Of a stretch of DNA of 34,436 nucleotides, positions 1-10,247 are shown piece by piece. Both the position numbers and the translations under genes were made by a program. This stretch comes from Pseudomonadales bacterium (GTDB taxonomy: Bacteria > Pseudomonadota > Gammaproteobacteria > Pseudomonadales > Azotimanducaceae), in assembly GCA_029249645.1 (NCBI GenBank), contig JAQWWC010000226.1, positions 1 through 34,436 on the forward strand, in the 5' to 3' direction. Every line of letters starts with the position of its first letter. Position 1 is the first letter of the stretch. Under the pieces are notes generated by a model that worked only from the letters and a program-made list of their open reading frames with translations, did not search any database and had not been told where the DNA came from.

Positions 1-109
1 CCTTTTTCTTGTTACTAAAATGGCGTGCCATCCAGCCAATAAATACCGGCATGCCAAATACACCCATCACGGCAGCGATGGGCACTAAAAGTTCGATCAA
101 ACCTTCCAT
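1..109 (-). CDS. Small membrane protein, N-terminal part only (runs off the window start)
   Basis: Reverse-strand frame from ATG at 109 reads MEGLIELLVPIAAVMGVFGMPVFIGWMARHFSNKK, hydrophobic, open to the edge. Confidence 0.55.
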   Translation of the reverse strand, partial: MEGLIELLVPIAAVMGVFGMPVFIGWMARHFSNKKK

Positions 110-690
110 GACCTTTTCCTAATTAAAATTCAAATGAATGCCTTAAAACTAGATCTACCGCTGGGATAGTAAAAAGGTCGCGAAATATTGAGAAAATAGC
201 CGAGGTTCCTGCCTGTTCTCTTGATGCGCTCAGAATTGTCGATGTTCCAAGGTTGCGCAGGCCACCGTTGATGATGATTAAATGTCAACCAAAAGCAATT
301 AGGGTTGCCTTTTCCGTCTCCTCAAAACATTGAAATGACCATCGCACTGATACAGGCAGAACTGCGTATTTTTGCCATGATGACGTGACAACAAACTTCC
401 GAAAAACCCTCCAGAAAGTTTCCCGCTTGGGTCGAGTACTCGTCTAATATTAAACCCTCGATTTGCTTACGCTCGGGCACTACAGGCCTGACCCGACCTT
501 TAGGTAAGACGCTTGGTTTTTTAGTCTGGAAAAGCCATCTCTGGATTTTTGTTAAGGAAGTAACAAAGCGGCAGCTAAACCGAATACCAGTCTGTAATCC
601 GCGCTTTAAAAGCGCTTATGATGACCCGACACAAAAGCGCCCGGACATTCACGCCTGAGGTTTTGTCCTTGGTTATTAGCCTTTAGGGCC

Positions 691-3438
691 CTAATCAGTC
701 ACTTTTGGCTTGGCGGGCGCCTTTTTCTTGGCAGCCACCTTCTTTTTTGCGGCCGCTTTTTTCTTCACCGCCGCCTTTTTCTTGGCGGGCTTTGCTTTCT
801 GAGGCGTCGGCGCAAGGGTTTCGACCCAAACGCCTTTGGACTCATCGAAGTCCGCTCGCCAACCCGAGGCTTTTCCCTTTTCAATTTCGGTCGCTAAATA
901 ATGTTCTTTGGTCTGCCTGCCAAACTTCACTAGGGCTCGGCGGTCGTCGGGATCCTTAACTGGCGCCCGCATCAGGAATTGATACTTCGGATCGATTTCA
1001 TTTTGATGCGGCAAAAGCTCATCTAAATACGGCGCTCGGGTTTCGCGGTTTTTGGGAAACTGGCTGGCGGCAAGAAACAAACCCGCGGCGCCATCGCGCA
1101 GTAAATAATGGTCTTCCACTTTTTCACACGCCAGTTCTGGCATCGCAACTGGATCCATCTTGGGGGGCGCCGCTTCGCCATTGCGCAGAAGTTTTCGCGT
1201 GTTTTTGCAGTCTTCGCCGGTGCAGCCAAAATATTTGCCAAAACGTCCGGTTTTAAGCTGCATTTCAGCACCGCACTTATCACACTCGACAGTCGGACCC
1301 TCATAACCGCGAATTTTGTATTCGCCAGTCTCAAACTCGAAGGTACTGCAATCTGGATTGTTGCCGCACAGATAGAGCTTCGTGTTTTTGTCGATCAAAT
1401 ATTCGGTCATGGCGGTCTGGCATACTTGACAGCGGCGCTTCTTCAGCAAGATCCTGGACTCTTCTTCATCATCGCCGGTTGCACTCACCACCTCATCACC
1501 CGGGATCAAATTAATCGTCTGTTTGCAACGCTCCTTCGGCGGCAGGTCGTAACCCGAGCACCCTAAAAACACACCCGTACTCGCCGTCCGGACATTCATA
1601 GGCCGCTCACAAAGCGGGCAAGGCTTACCAATAATAGACGGCTGATTTGATCGCATGCCGTCGTCTTGGTCAGAGGCTTTTTCTAGTTTTTCTGAAAAAT
1701 CTGAATAGAAATTGTTCAGCGTCTCTTTCCAGTTTTGATCACCACTCGATACTTGGTCCAGCGCATCCTCAAGATTGGCTGTGAATCCAAAATCCAATAA
1801 GTTGGTAAAGTTTTCATTCAAACGGTCGGTCACCAGCTCACCAATTTTTTCAGCGTAAAAGCGCTTGTTGCGCAAGGACACATATCCTCGATCTTGGATG
1901 GTGGTAATAATCGAAGCATAGGTGGAGGGCCTTCCAATACCACGCTTTTCGAGCTCACGAACCAGGGATGCTTCACCAAAGCGAGCCGTTGGTTTTGTAA
2001 AATGCTGGATTGGATCCAGGTTGAGCAAGGTCAGCTTCTGACCGATTTTAAATTCGGGTAACGCCGGCTCTTCGTCCTTTTTGCCGGCCGAGGCCTGGAC
2101 CCGGGTATAGCCGTCAAATCGAAGAATTCGACCGCGTACGCGAAGCTCAACGTCGCCCCGATTAACCGTCACAGCCGTCGATAGATAGTCGGCATTCGGC
2201 ATTTGACACGCGACGAACTGCCGCCAGATCATCTCATAGAGCCGTTCAGCATCGCGCTCCATGTTGTTCAGCAAGGTTGCTTTGATCCGAACATCTGAGG
2301 GTCGAATCGCCTCATGAGCCTCCTGCGCGCCATCTTTACTGCTATAGCGCCGCGGTTCCGCCGGTAAATAAGCTTCACCGTAGTCTCGTTCAATCAACGC
2401 TCGACAATTCTCAATTGCATCACTGCTCAAGTTCGTCGAGTCTGTGCGCATGTAAGTGATGTAACCCGCTTCATAAAGCCGCTGAGCCATCATCATGGTT
2501 TTCTTCACGCCGAAACCCAAGCGCGTGCTCGCAGCTTGTTGCAATGTTGAAGTAATAAATGGCGCGTTAGGCCGCGTTTGGGTCGGCTTATCCTCGCGTG
2601 CTGCAACCTCAAAAGCGCCCGCATTCAAAACATCCATTACCGCATCGACCGCTTGCCGGTTTGTTGGCTTAAATGGTGCTCCCTGATTGCGTACAACCTG
2701 GAACTTGGCCGCACCTTCTGGATTTTCTAAACTGGCAAAAAGATCCCAGTACTCTTCTGGGATAAAAGCCCTGATTTCGCGCTCACGCTCCACCAGCAAC
2801 TTTACAGCAACCGACTGAACGCGCCCGGCTGATAAGCCCCGTGCGATCTTACTCCACAGCAGAGGGCTCACCATGTAGCCAACCACCCGATCAAGGAAGC
2901 GGCGCGCTTGTTGCGCATTCACGCGATCGATATCAATTTCACCCGGTTGCTCAAATGCCGCTTGAATGGCCTTTTCCGTAATTTCGTTAAACACAACCCG
3001 CTTATACCGATCAGGATCGCCACCAATCGCTTCTTTTAAGTGCCAGGCAATGGCCTCGCCCTCTCGGTCCATATCTGTTGCAAGATAAATCTCATCTGCC
3101 GTTTTCGCCAACTTCTGAAGCTCGCTCACCACCTTTTCTTTACCTGGCAAGATTTGATAGTTCGCTTTCCAGTCGTTGTCCGGATCAATCCCCATCCGTT
3201 TAATCAATTGCTGGCGGGCCTTAGCCTTTTTGTGTGCGACCTTTTTCTCAGGCGATAACTTTCGGGTCTTTGCCGCCTCTGCGGCTCGCGCCTTCGGGTC
3301 TACAACAGTACCCTGGCCACTGACTGGTAAATCTCTGATATGCCCGACGCTCGACTTCACGATAAAGTCGTTTCCGAGATACTTATTAATGGTCTTCGCC
3401 TTTGCCGGCGACTCGACGATTACGAGTGCTTTTGCCAT
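691..3438 (-). CDS. topA: DNA topoisomerase I with Zn-finger C-terminus and Lys/Ala-rich tail
   Basis: 915 aa; TOPRIM start [39 protein letters not shown], active-site region [14 protein letters not shown], three CxxC-type zinc modules (CPLCERP, CQVCQTA, CDKCGAE). Confidence 0.97.
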   Translation of the reverse strand: MAKALVIVESPAKAKTINKYLGNDFIVKSSVGHIRDLPVSGQGTVVDPKARAAEAAKTRKLSPEKKVAHKKAKARQQLIKRMGIDPDNDWKANYQILPGKEKVVSELQKLAKTADEIYLATDMDREGEAIAWHLKEAIGGDPDRYKRVVFNEITEKAIQAAFEQPGEIDIDRVNAQQARRFLDRVVGYMVSPLLWSKIARGLSAGRVQSVAVKLLVEREREIRAFIPEEYWDLFASLENPEGAAKFQVVRNQGAPFKPTNRQAVDAVMDVLNAGAFEVAAREDKPTQTRPNAPFITSTLQQAASTRLGFGVKKTMMMAQRLYEAGYITYMRTDSTNLSSDAIENCRALIERDYGEAYLPAEPRRYSSKDGAQEAHEAIRPSDVRIKATLLNNMERDAERLYEMIWRQFVACQMPNADYLSTAVTVNRGDVELRVRGRILRFDGYTRVQASAGKKDEEPALPEFKIGQKLTLLNLDPIQHFTKPTARFGEASLVRELEKRGIGRPSTYASIITTIQDRGYVSLRNKRFYAEKIGELVTDRLNENFTNLLDFGFTANLEDALDQVSSGDQNWKETLNNFYSDFSEKLEKASDQDDGMRSNQPSIIGKPCPLCERPMNVRTASTGVFLGCSGYDLPPKERCKQTINLIPGDEVVSATGDDEEESRILLKKRRCQVCQTAMTEYLIDKNTKLYLCGNNPDCSTFEFETGEYKIRGYEGPTVECDKCGAEMQLKTGRFGKYFGCTGEDCKNTRKLLRNGEAAPPKMDPVAMPELACEKVEDHYLLRDGAAGLFLAASQFPKNRETRAPYLDELLPHQNEIDPKYQFLMRAPVKDPDDRRALVKFGRQTKEHYLATEIEKGKASGWRADFDESKGVWVETLAPTPQKAKPAKKKAAVKKKAAAKKKVAAKKKAPAKPKVTD

Positions 3439-3936
3439 GAAATAACCACTTTATGCGCGCCACCATCAGTGACACAACCATTTAACCATGCTTCCAAACG
3501 CGCCATCCTGGCGGCCTGCCCTACACCTGTGAATCGGTGCGTCTTGATACTGCCATCCAGTGGCGATCTAGCCTAAGCTCTCAGAGCCGATCCCTAATAT
3601 TTACTGTCTTATCTGCGATGCCGCATCCTTCATGTTGACCGGCTCACTGACCAATGACCGGTCCCTTAAGGCGCCGCGTCAACGACTATCAATTACCACC
3701 TAACGACTCTTAATCCAAAACTAATGCGCAACTTTCACAAGCTGATACGCGTAGAAACCAAACTCGTTTTACCGGAACCCTTTCATTCGACCATCCAAAG
3801 ATCCCAACGTTGAGCCAACTCATCCAGCCTGTAAACGCGATTAAAACCCGCTAAACAGTCGTTTTGATCGCCATCTCTAGCAGCATTTCCTTTTTACTAC
3901 ACCCGCTGAGCAACCAACTTGTCAACCCTTACCCGC

Positions 3937-4482
3937 TCAATCAGCCTTAGAAATCGATGAGAACTCCGCGAGCCATTGTAGGCCCTCTTCAATAAACGTA
4001 AAGATTTTTTCTCCCATTTGGTGATCCGGCTGTTCAACCCAATAAACGTTAAGCTGCCGTCCATCCCAAATAATCTGGTGGACCGTCGGCGGTAGCGCCG
4101 CCGCGTACTGCCCGAGAAACGCACGGCACGGCGCAGACAATGACGCATCCGTTATACTGTGAAACGCATCCGGGCCTAAAGGATTCTGTCCGGGCGTCCT
4201 TTGAACTTGAAAGGCCGCGAGCGAAGCAGAGCTTGAATTCAGACGGCTAAGTCCTTTGTAGGCCGCTATCTGAAGTTTTGCAGGCAATGCTCGCCCCGTA
4301 CTGGTGCGATACTTATCTTGATTCGGATTGGGGTCATCGATCGTTGTCAACTCAACTGAAATCCCCCTGGCCATGGCAGCACGTCGAACGGCCATAATCT
4401 GCTTTTGGGATTTACCCGGAAGAATCGACACAATCGGCGCGATGAGCATCAGCAACACCAATCCAATGAACAGGTAAACCAT
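3937..4482 (-). CDS. Hypothetical membrane-anchored protein
   Basis: 181 aa ORF with N-terminal TM helix MVYLFIGLVLLMLIAPIVSILPG followed by a soluble domain; divergent from the UspA gene. Confidence 0.7.
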   Translation of the reverse strand: MVYLFIGLVLLMLIAPIVSILPGKSQKQIMAVRRAAMARGISVELTTIDDPNPNQDKYRTSTGRALPAKLQIAAYKGLSRLNSSSASLAAFQVQRTPGQNPLGPDAFHSITDASLSAPCRAFLGQYAAALPPTVHQIIWDGRQLNVYWVEQPDHQMGEKIFTFIEEGLQWLAEFSSISKAD

Positions 4483-4582
4483 ATCCGCCTCCTCCTACTT
4501 GAGCTCATTTTTTGACAGCCAATTCATCGGACATCCATCTATTGTATGCTGCTACGGAGTCGGGTAAGTTTCCCTAAAGTCT

Positions 4583-5035
4583 ATGCGAGAACTCAGTATG
4601 CAAGCCGCATTTAAACACATTCTGATCGCTGTAGATCTCACGGAAGATGCCCGAAGCGTGGCCCAAAAGGCTTGTTCGCTCCGTACAGCCTTCGGTGCGA
4701 AGTTGAGTTGCACCCACGTCATCGAACCCTTGAGCCTTGCTTATGGCGGGGATGTGCCGATGGACCTTTCTACCATCCAAGACCAATTACAAGAGACTGC
4801 TAAAATTCAACTCGATGAATTCGCGCAAACCTTGGATATCCCAAGCGAAAACCGCCATTTGGTGTACGGGCGACCTGAGACTGAAATCCACAGTCTCGCG
4901 GAAGAACTTAGCATTGATCTCATCGTCGTTGGCAGCCACGGTCGCCACGGCTTGGCCTTGCTGCTTGGTTCAACCGCCAACGGCGTCCTGCAAGGCTCAC
5001 CCTGTGACGTATTGGCCGTGCGGGTGGGCGATTAA
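4583..5035 (+). CDS. Universal stress protein (UspA) family
   Basis: 150 aa; FKHILIAVDLTEDARSVAQKA and C-terminal ATP-binding-type motif IVVGSHGRHGLALLLGSTANGVLQGSPCDVLAVR. ATG at 4598 is an alternative start. Confidence 0.9.
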   Translation: MRELSMQAAFKHILIAVDLTEDARSVAQKACSLRTAFGAKLSCTHVIEPLSLAYGGDVPMDLSTIQDQLQETAKIQLDEFAQTLDIPSENRHLVYGRPETEIHSLAEELSIDLIVVGSHGRHGLALLLGSTANGVLQGSPCDVLAVRVGD

Positions 5036-5062
5036 AACCCGCCAGCAGGCTCGATCAACCTA

Positions 5063-7132
5063 GTGCGACCCGTTATGCTCCGTAAGCTGTATATTTGCTG
5101 GCTGATTGCCCTCACCCTCGTCTCAAGCATCAGTCTAACCACTCATGCCAATCCACCCCGGCAAGCCGCCGTCACCTTCGGGATCGAAATGCAACGCTTT
5201 CGACAGCGCGCGGTGTTTCTAGAGGCGAGACGAGTGGCCCGCCGCGGTAAGCTCAGCGCGCTTAAACCACTGCTCGAAACCCTTAGCGATTACCCTTTAC
5301 GAAGCTACATAGAATATGAAGCCCTGTTAGCTAGACCCTATTCATCGGACGAGGCGGTTCAAGCCTTCATTGAAAATCACCCCAACTCCCCAATCAGCAC
5401 GCAGCTCCGTCGCGCTTTCGCGCAGTATCGACGAGACCAAAACCGCTCGAAGAGCTTTTTACAGTTCCACCGAACTGATGACGGCGATGTTGAAAACCAA
5501 TGTTTCAGAGCCAGTGCGCTCTGGACCCTCGAACGGACTCAAGAAGCCATGGCCACGACACAGACCCTCTGGCTGTACGGTCGCTCGCAACCAAAGGGAT
5601 GCGATAAAGCCTTTAGTCGCTGGCGTCGAGCAGGTGGCTTGACAAGGACTCTGGCCTGGCAGCGTTATGAACTGGCGATTCTCGCGGGCGAAGATCGACT
5701 AGCCGCCTATCTTGAGCGAACCCTCTCCGAAGACCAGCGCAGGTTAGTACGCCAATTGACCCGATTAAGACAGCGGCCAACCCGCATGGACCGCTATAAA
5801 ACCGTTGATTTCAAGGATCCGGAACAGCGAGCCCTGGCCGACTCAGCACTGAAGACGTTCATTAAAAAGCGCCCGGGTGAGGCCTTGCGTCTCATTGCTG
5901 ACCTGAAAGAGTCGGGGCGCCTGGAGCCCACCCAAGCCCTCGAATATAATTACGCCGCCGCCTTACGATTGATCCGGGAAGACAATTTGGCACTCGACGA
6001 TGCCTCGATTCCAGCCGCGCTGAGAACCAACCCGGATTTAATCGAGGCTAGCCTAATCCAGCTGATCAAAGCCGGACAGTTCAACGCCTTGTCGACACGT
6101 CTTAACCAATTGCCTGAATCCGCTCGAGGCAGCTTGCGGTGGCAATATTGGCAAGCCCGAGCTGATCTTAGCAACCCCAGCAGCGGTGCCCAGGACTCCG
6201 CGCGGATGCGTTTTGAGCGCCTAGCAACCGAACGCGACTATTACGGGCACCTCGCCGCCCAATGGCTCGGCATCCCTGGCAGCTTGGCAGATCAAAGCAC
6301 CACCATCGCACCAGAGAAACTGCTCGATCTCGCGGCCGCCCCAACCGCCCAGAGAATTTACGAGCTAAGAGCATTGGGTGAGACCCTTGAGGCTCGTCGA
6401 GAATGGTTTCAACTGATTAAACCCTTTTCAAACACCGAACTCCGCATTGCAGCAGCACTCGCTAGCCAGTGGCAATGGCATGACATGGCGATTGCAACAC
6501 TCGCTCAGGCGCAAGCTTGGGATGAGGTCCTCGAGCGCTTCCCACGACCTTACGCCGAGCGCTTTACAGAAGCCGCCCGCACCCGAGGCGTGCCGGTAAC
6601 CCTTGCTATGGCAGTCGCCCGCCGTGAAAGTGGTTTCTGGACAGAGGCACGCTCGCCAGTGGGCGCCGAAGGTTTGATGCAACTCATGCCTCGCACGGCG
6701 CGAAGCGTTGCGAAGTCGATAGACTTAGATGACCCAACGAATTTAGTTCTGACCCAAGCTGATACCAATATTAAACTCGGCACAGCGTACCTAGGTCAGC
6801 TCTTACAGCGCTTCGACGATAACCGAATTTTAGCCCTGGCAGCCTACAACGCCGGACCCAGCAGAGCGAAGAAATGGTACGCCAATCCACAACCCGTTGA
6901 TGCCTTTATCGAGAGTATTCCGTTCGCTGAGACTCGCGCTTACGTGAAGGCCGTCCTGCTGTATGCTGCCATTTACGCTCAGCTGAACGGCCTACCCGAG
7001 CCACTCCTGTATCCATACGAAATTGAACAGTTCAGCCCGAATGATTCCTTACCGATAGGACCCGCGGTATTTACCAAAACGTCGCAGCCCGAAGGCTTGA
7101 CGTTGAATGATGCCCTCACACCCCAAGGCTAA
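5063..7132 (+). CDS. slt: Soluble lytic murein transglycosylase
   Basis: 689 aa; signal-like N-terminus, helical superhelix region, C-terminal SLT domain ARRESGFWTEARSPVGAEGLMQLMPRTA...LAAYNAGPSRAKKWY. GTG start at 5063 or ATG at 5075. Confidence 0.92.
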   Translation: MRPVMLRKLYICWLIALTLVSSISLTTHANPPRQAAVTFGIEMQRFRQRAVFLEARRVARRGKLSALKPLLETLSDYPLRSYIEYEALLARPYSSDEAVQAFIENHPNSPISTQLRRAFAQYRRDQNRSKSFLQFHRTDDGDVENQCFRASALWTLERTQEAMATTQTLWLYGRSQPKGCDKAFSRWRRAGGLTRTLAWQRYELAILAGEDRLAAYLERTLSEDQRRLVRQLTRLRQRPTRMDRYKTVDFKDPEQRALADSALKTFIKKRPGEALRLIADLKESGRLEPTQALEYNYAAALRLIREDNLALDDASIPAALRTNPDLIEASLIQLIKAGQFNALSTRLNQLPESARGSLRWQYWQARADLSNPSSGAQDSARMRFERLATERDYYGHLAAQWLGIPGSLADQSTTIAPEKLLDLAAAPTAQRIYELRALGETLEARREWFQLIKPFSNTELRIAAALASQWQWHDMAIATLAQAQAWDEVLERFPRPYAERFTEAARTRGVPVTLAMAVARRESGFWTEARSPVGAEGLMQLMPRTARSVAKSIDLDDPTNLVLTQADTNIKLGTAYLGQLLQRFDDNRILALAAYNAGPSRAKKWYANPQPVDAFIESIPFAETRAYVKAVLLYAAIYAQLNGLPEPLLYPYEIEQFSPNDSLPIGPAVFTKTSQPEGLTLNDALTPQG

Positions 7133-7137
7133 AAATA

Positions 7138-7917
7138 ATGTTTTTTGATATTGGCGCAAACCTTACCCACAGTGACTTCAAAGATGACCTCTGCACCGTG
7201 CTCGACCGAGCCAAAGAGGCGGGTGTGCTGCAAATGGCCGTGACAGGCGCCAGTCTCGAAGGCTCGAAACAGGCGGTTGCGTTATCCGAACAGTTCGAGG
7301 AATTTTTTGCCACGGTGGGCGTTCACCCTCACCATGCCGAGGAGATTAATGAGGACACGCTTCAGACGCTCAAAGCGCTTGCAGGCCAGGAACGCGTCGT
7401 TGCCATCGGCGAAACCGGGCTCGATTATTTTCGAGATTTCACGCCTAGGGATCAGCAGCGTAAGGCCTTCGAGGCCCAATTAGCCCTAGCCGCAGAACTG
7501 GGGAAACCATTGTTTCTTCACGAGCGAGATGCCGCCGATGACTTCACCACAATCCTCACGAAATATCGTGACCAGATCGACTCTGTCGTTGTCCATTGCT
7601 TTACCGGAAGTGCTCAAACCCTGTCGCGATACCTTGACCTCGATTGTCATATTGGCATCACCGGCTGGATTTGCGATGAACGCCGGGGCAGCCACTTGCA
7701 CAGCCTCATCCGTGACATCCCCAGCAATCGCTTAATGATCGAAACAGATGCGCCCTACCTGCTGCCCAGAACCCTAAAACCCAAGCCAAAACATCGCCGA
7801 TGTGAGCCGGCGCATTTGGTTGAGATTTGTCGATTCGTTGCGGCACTTCTAGACAAGCCCGCGGCGCAAATTGCGGCTGAAACAACCCAGACTGCTCAGG
7901 CGTTTTTTAAACTATGA
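7138..7917 (+). CDS. TatD family hydrolase/DNase
   Basis: 259 aa; MFFDIGANLTHSDF, GVHPHHAEE, AIGETGLDYFRDF, FLHERDA, VVHCFTGS, IETDAPYLLPRTLKPKPKHRRCEPAHL. Confidence 0.93.
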   Translation: MFFDIGANLTHSDFKDDLCTVLDRAKEAGVLQMAVTGASLEGSKQAVALSEQFEEFFATVGVHPHHAEEINEDTLQTLKALAGQERVVAIGETGLDYFRDFTPRDQQRKAFEAQLALAAELGKPLFLHERDAADDFTTILTKYRDQIDSVVVHCFTGSAQTLSRYLDLDCHIGITGWICDERRGSHLHSLIRDIPSNRLMIETDAPYLLPRTLKPKPKHRRCEPAHLVEICRFVAALLDKPAAQIAAETTQTAQAFFKL

Positions 7918-8162
7918 TTACCGTTCAACTTTACACGACCCTCGGCTGTCACCTCTGTGAACAAGCGTTAGCGCTCTTAAATGGGTTGCATGCTGAACTG
8001 GATCTATCCATCGAGGCCGTCGAAATAGCCGAATCAGACGAACTCATTGAACGCTACGGCATCCGCATTCCTGTGGTCACTCGGATGGGTTCATTAGAGG
8101 AACTCGGCTGGCCATTTAATGAAGTCATGCTCAAGGCTTTTCTGACAGAGGCTTTGCCTTAA
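7914..8162 (+). CDS. Glutaredoxin-like (DUF836) protein
   Basis: 82 aa; MITVQLYTTLGCHLCEQALALL (CxxC) and cis-Pro region YGIRIPVV; overlaps the tatD stop by 4 bp. Confidence 0.85.
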   Translation: MITVQLYTTLGCHLCEQALALLNGLHAELDLSIEAVEIAESDELIERYGIRIPVVTRMGSLEELGWPFNEVMLKAFLTEALP

Positions 8163-8351
8163 CGACGCAGGACCAAGGCACGTCAAAAACGCAAAACGTA
8201 GTAAACCTCGAGCCTCCACGAACAACACGCAATTAGAGCTTTGAGCAACGCCATACGCGGCCCTTGCCGCAATACGGCCCTGGCCTTGGTTTGTGCTGGG
8301 ACCCGATGCGGGTAAATGATAATCTTCTTAGATCGCTTTAAGGATTCACAT

Positions 8352-9191
8352 ATGCCGCTGAAAACAATCACTGCCGATCTGTGCTTTGCCGAAGGACCGC
8401 GCTGGCATGAAGGGGCGCTTTGGTTTTCTGATATGCACGACCACGTGGTGTGCCGGATTGATGCCGATGGCGTCAAAACTGTGGTTGCCGAAGTGCCCGA
8501 GCAGCCATCAGGACTGGGCTGGTTACCAGATGGTCGTTTACTCGTCGTGTCCATGCGTGATCGGGCAATTTTGGTTCAGAACAAGAATGGCCTCGAGGTT
8601 TGGTGTGACCTGTCATCGCTGGCGAAACACGACTGCAACGATATGGTTGTCGACGCGCTCGGTCGCTGTTGGGTAGGCAATTTCGGGTTCGACCTGCATG
8701 CAGGCGATACCATGACCACTACTGAATTGATTTTAGTTCGGGGGCAACACCAAGCAGAAGTCGCCGCACACGATCTATTTTTCCCAAATGGCAGTGTCAT
8801 CACGCCCGACGGCGGCACCTTGATCGTTGCTGAGACCTTTGCCGCCTGCCTTACCGCTTTCGATATTGCGCCCAGTGGTCAACTCTCAAACCGAAGAACC
8901 TGGGCGCAGCTTGAAGGCGCGGTACCCGATGGTATTTGTCTAGATGCCGCTGGCGGAATCTGGGTCGCCTCGCCGACAAGCCAAGAATGCTTACGCGTCA
9001 TAGCAGGCGGTGAGGTAACGGATCGAATCAAGGTAGAAGATCAAGCCTTCGCTTGTATGTTGGGCGGCGAAAATGGCCGCCAACTGTTTATTTTAACGGC
9101 CGCAAACTCGGCGCCTGAGGCTTGTAGGCAAGCGCGATCTGGAAAAATTGTCTGCACCGAAGTGGCATACGCGAGGGCCGGATGTCCATAA
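8352..9191 (+). CDS. SMP-30/gluconolactonase/LRE-like family protein
   Basis: CFAEGPRWHEGALWFSDMHDHVVCRID, PSGLGWLPDGRLLVVSM, HDCNDMVVDALGRCWVGNFGFD, FPNGSVITPDGGTLIVAET. ATG 8352 has AAGGA upstream; the track start (8316) is less likely. Confidence 0.88.
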   Translation: MPLKTITADLCFAEGPRWHEGALWFSDMHDHVVCRIDADGVKTVVAEVPEQPSGLGWLPDGRLLVVSMRDRAILVQNKNGLEVWCDLSSLAKHDCNDMVVDALGRCWVGNFGFDLHAGDTMTTTELILVRGQHQAEVAAHDLFFPNGSVITPDGGTLIVAETFAACLTAFDIAPSGQLSNRRTWAQLEGAVPDGICLDAAGGIWVASPTSQECLRVIAGGEVTDRIKVEDQAFACMLGGENGRQLFILTAANSAPEACRQARSGKIVCTEVAYARAGCP

Positions 9192-10135
9192 CGCCAACAC
9201 GACACCTGAAGGTCGCCCTACTAAGTGGCGGCGCGTCTCAAGAGGCAAGCGTCTCAAGAGTTAGCGCCGAAAGTGTTTTGGCAGCACTAGCACCGCATTA
9301 TCCGAGCCTCGTCAATATAGAATTGAATGCGTCGGTTGTAACCGCACTGCAGGCGTTTCAGCCCGATATTGTCTTCCCCGTTCTGCATGGCCCACCCGGA
9401 GAAGACGGCACGGTTCAAGGGCTACTCGAGATATTGGGAATCCCCTATGTCGGCTCCGACGTCCACGGTAGCGCGGTAGCAATGGATAAGATTGCCGCCA
9501 AAGGTTTATTGTCCAATACCGAGGTTCCGCTTGCTCAGCACGGCACCTTAAGTCGGCAAACGTTCAAGCCAGCCCAATTAACGGAACTCATGCTGACGCT
9601 CGGGGTGCAACTCGTTGTGAAACCAGTCCGCCAGGGAAGCGCCCTTGGCGTCACCCGCGTTTCCGATGCAGAAGCCCTCGCTACTGCCGTGGCTTTGGCC
9701 TTCGAATATGACGACCAACTCTTAATCGAGAAACGCATCCACGGTCGAGAAATGACGGTTGGTATTTTAGAGCACCCAGATCGCCTAGATGCGTTTCCTG
9801 TGATCGAAATCATAACCCCTGAGAACAGCTGGTATGACTTTCATCATCGCTACACCCAGGGCGCGAGTGATCATATTATGCCCGCAGATATTTCACCGGC
9901 ACTGAGTGCGCAACTGCGTGCTACGGCGATTACCGCACACCAATGCCTCGGTTGCCGAGACCTATCAAGAGCAGATTTTATTGTGATGGCGGACGACAGT
10001 TTTGTCTTGCTTGAAGTGAACACCCTGCCAGGCATGACCCCTACGAGCCTGTATCCGGATGGCGCGCGCGGCCAAGGGTATGCATTTGATCAACTTTTGG
10101 TGCATCTGATTGAGCGTGCCCACGCCCGGGGGTGA
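9182..10135 (+). CDS. ddl: D-alanine--D-alanine ligase family (ATP-grasp)
   Basis: 317 aa; GGASQEASVS, VLHGPPGEDGTVQG, VVKPVRQGSALGVTRV, LIEKRIHGREMTVGIL, ADFIVMADDSFVLLEVNTLPGMTPTSLYP. Confidence 0.92.
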   Translation: MSITPTRHLKVALLSGGASQEASVSRVSAESVLAALAPHYPSLVNIELNASVVTALQAFQPDIVFPVLHGPPGEDGTVQGLLEILGIPYVGSDVHGSAVAMDKIAAKGLLSNTEVPLAQHGTLSRQTFKPAQLTELMLTLGVQLVVKPVRQGSALGVTRVSDAEALATAVALAFEYDDQLLIEKRIHGREMTVGILEHPDRLDAFPVIEIITPENSWYDFHHRYTQGASDHIMPADISPALSAQLRATAITAHQCLGCRDLSRADFIVMADDSFVLLEVNTLPGMTPTSLYPDGARGQGYAFDQLLVHLIERAHARG

Positions 10136-10196
10136 TTGCCCTCTCAACGGACGGCGCTTCACGCACCCACCAAACTACTGCTTTTTAGCACCACAC

Positions 10197-10229
10197 GGCC
10201 AAGCTTGGCCCGGCGACTGCCGTCGGGCC
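10197..10229. terminator. Candidate bidirectional terminator/hairpins between convergent ddl and amtB
   Basis: Perfect palindrome GGCCAAGCTTGGCC (10197-10210) overlapping a GC-rich stem-loop GGCCCGGCG-ACTGC-CGTCGGGCC (10207-10229, one G-U pair), followed by only a short T run. Confidence 0.45.
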
Positions 10230-10247
10230 TTTGACGCGCCTAAAGCG

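Noticed and set aside
643-668. Possible topA terminator (GGACA...TGTCC)
   Set aside because: Only a 5-bp stem with a 16-nt loop and no proper T tract; too weak to call.
1108-1566. 152-aa plus-strand ORF antisense to topA
   Set aside because: Lies wholly inside the well-supported topA gene, with no recognisable motif; typical antisense-frame artefact.
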